From Pseudomonadota bacterium (lineage in GTDB: Bacteria > Pseudomonadota > Alphaproteobacteria > Rhizobiales > Xanthobacteraceae): 64,000 nucleotides of DNA. The position numbers and the translations under genes are program-made. Numbering within the stretch: position 1 is the stretch's first letter; each line of letters begins with the position of its first letter. Positions 62,598-64,000 of this stretch are shown here, piece by piece. Location: contig JAEXYA010000011.1 in NCBI GenBank assembly GCA_023451825.1, positions 1 through 64,000 of the forward strand, in the 5' to 3' direction. A model generated the notes under the pieces. It did no database searches. It saw nothing but the letters and a program-made list of their open reading frames with translations, and was not told the DNA's origin.

Positions 62598-64000
62598 GTG
62601 GTACTTCGGACCTTGTTTCTTGCAACCGCCAGCATGATTGGCGTCTCCGCGTCATTTGACAGCGCCGTCGCGCAGTCGTCCCAACTCCCAGCGGTGACTG
62701 TCGAAGCCCCGACTGCCCGCCCCGCGCGCCGTGCGACGGTCCAGCGCGGAACCAGCACTCGGCGCGTCACCGCCCGCCCTGCGCCGTCACGGCCGCAGCC
62801 CCTGGCGCCGGTTGCCTATCTGGCACCATCGACAAGCACCATGCGCGCCCCCGCGGTCTATGCCGGCGGACAGGTCGCCACCGGCGGCCAGCTCGGCATG
62901 CTCGGCAATCGCGGCGTCATGGACGCGCCCTTCAGCCAGGTGAGCTACACGGAGAAGCTGATCAAGGACCAGCAGGCGCGGACCGTCATCGATGTCCTCT
63001 ACAACAACCCGTCAATCCGCACGACATGGGCGGACAACAGCTACACGTCCGGTCTGATGATCCGCGGCTTCGCCGTCAGTCCGTGGGACTTCGGCTTCAA
63101 CGGCCTGTTCGGCGTCGTGCCCGGCCTCACCTTTGCTGCCGACTCCGTGGAACGCGTCGAGGTGTTGAACGGCCCGAGCGCCTTCCTCAACGGTTTGCCG
63201 CCACTTGGCAGTGTCGGCGGCACGATCAATATCGTGACCAAGCGCGCGACCGACGATCCCATCACACGCGTGACCGGCCTCTATACGTCGAACAGTTCCT
63301 TCGGTGCCCAGATCGATGTCGGACGCCGCTATGGCGAGCACAAGGAATGGGGCGTCCGCTTCAACGGCAGCTACCGCAACGGCAACACTTCGACCGACAA
63401 TATGTCCACCGAGATCGGCAACGGCGCGTTCGCGCTCGACTATCGCGGCGAGCGCGCGCGGATGTCGCTTGATGTCGGCTATCAAAGCCAGAACAACGCG
63501 GCACCGCTCCGCCCGACTTACATCGGCGCCGGCATCGCCATTCCGGCAGCTCCGAACGCAAACGCCAACTGGTTCCAGCCATGGACCTTCGCCGACGGGC
63601 GCGACTTCTATGGCATGTGGCGCGGCGAAATCGATATCACCGACGACTGGACCGTGTTCGCGGCCGTCGGCGGCCGGCACAATCGCGATTACATCCTGAG
63701 CGGCTTCGCCAATATTACCAACGCCAACGGCAATCTCACCGAGGCGCCGTTCAACTTCCCGATCATGCGCGATGGCACATCGCAGGAAGTCGGCATTCGC
63801 GGACGTTTCGAGACCGGTCCGATCAAGCATCAGGTCTCTTTGACGGGTACGAACCTCAATGACCGCGCGGGTAGCGTAAGCCCCACCGTGGTGAGCATCG
63901 CATCCAATCTCTACAACCCGACCTTCATTCCGCAGCCCGCCTATGCCGAACTGAATCCGGCACTGCTCTCCAAGCTACACGCCACCACCGTCGCGTTTTC
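62598..64000 (+). CDS. TonB-dependent siderophore receptor (5' part, runs off window)
   Basis: Outer-membrane receptor; 467 codons are in the window. It opens with a signal peptide (VVLRTLFLATASMIGVSASF ... AVAQ), an Arg/Pro/Ala-rich stretch (about 40-75), then the plug domain (SYTEKLIKDQQARTVIDVL, NPSIRTT, MIRGFAVSPWDFGFNG, VERVEVLNGPSAFLNGLPPLG, GGTINIVTKRA) and the first beta-barrel strands. GTG at 62598 is preceded by GGGGA with normal spacing. The 278-base gap to queF has no clear Fur or Irr box. The specific siderophore is unknown. Confidence 0.9.
   Translation, partial: MVLRTLFLATASMIGVSASFDSAVAQSSQLPAVTVEAPTARPARRATVQRGTSTRRVTARPAPSRPQPLAPVAYLAPSTSTMRAPAVYAGGQVATGGQLGMLGNRGVMDAPFSQVSYTEKLIKDQQARTVIDVLYNNPSIRTTWADNSYTSGLMIRGFAVSPWDFGFNGLFGVVPGLTFAADSVERVEVLNGPSAFLNGLPPLGSVGGTINIVTKRATDDPITRVTGLYTSNSSFGAQIDVGRRYGEHKEWGVRFNGSYRNGNTSTDNMSTEIGNGAFALDYRGERARMSLDVGYQSQNNAAPLRPTYIGAGIAIPAAPNANANWFQPWTFADGRDFYGMWRGEIDITDDWTVFAAVGGRHNRDYILSGFANITNANGNLTEAPFNFPIMRDGTSQEVGIRGRFETGPIKHQVSLTGTNLNDRAGSVSPTVVSIASNLYNPTFIPQPAYAELNPALLSKLHATTVAF

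Overview
The window looks like a chromosomal segment of an alphaproteobacterium of the Bradyrhizobium/Rhodopseudomonas/Tardiphaga group (Hyphomicrobiales). Evidence: high GC with GC-rich third codon positions; a eukaryote-like GlnII glutamine synthetase beside a DUF2735 gene; an ExoR-like Sel1 protein; a pyruvate dehydrogenase operon with a lipoyl domain fused to E1-beta and a DUF5076 gene inside it; class I PhaC; and several families of intergenic palindromic repeats typical of these genomes. No tRNA, rRNA, CRISPR array, prophage or insertion sequence was seen. The assignment is by inspection only.

Layout. 0-3.3 kb: the EF-P beta-lysylation locus (epmB, epmA, divergent efp). 3.4-4.6 kb: a Tat-exported lytic transglycosylase. 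4.8-9.5 kb: a GntR-controlled block with a fumarase/PcaB-superfamily lyase, a Bug-type solute receptor and class II fumarase; a perfect 13-bp inverted repeat lies between the regulator and the lyase. 9.6-10.3 kb: a formyltransferase gene that appears frameshifted. 10.4-17.5 kb: recJ, a haloacid-dehalogenase-like gene, GNAT, glpX, hom and an AlaC-like aminotransferase, all on the minus strand. 18.1-20.0 kb: phaC. 20.3-23.5 kb: a MAPEG protein, glutaminase, DUF2735 and glnII with a sigma-54-type promoter. 23.7-27.5 kb: argC with a PaiB-like gene, an exported metallo-hydrolase and DedA. 27.5-31.8 kb: an exported TPR-caspase protein, a small membrane protein and parE. 32.1-34.5 kb: two tandem SDR genes and an exported amidohydrolase. 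34.7-39.9 kb: an RND pump with its adaptor, and xthA. 40.1-42.9 kb: an overlapping three-gene set with a MotA/TolQ/ExbB channel homologue, convergent with an exoR-like gene. 43.9-50.2 kb: lpd, pdhC, DUF5076, pdhB, pdhA and an FtsB/DivIC-like gene. 50.2-60.3 kb: accessory genes (FMN reductase, second exported caspase-like protein, MFS, MDR, ICMT-like methyltransferase, two alpha/beta hydrolases, an RTX glycosidase). 60.4-64 kb: eno, queF and the 5' part of a TonB-dependent siderophore receptor.

Most of the window is housekeeping carbon and nitrogen metabolism. The least explained parts are the three-gene proton-channel unit next to exoR, the two secreted caspase-fold proteins, the membrane-anchored hydrolase with a cysteine in the nucleophile position, the GntR/lyase/Bug/fumarase unit, and the striking placement of the intergenic repeats directly against stop codons.
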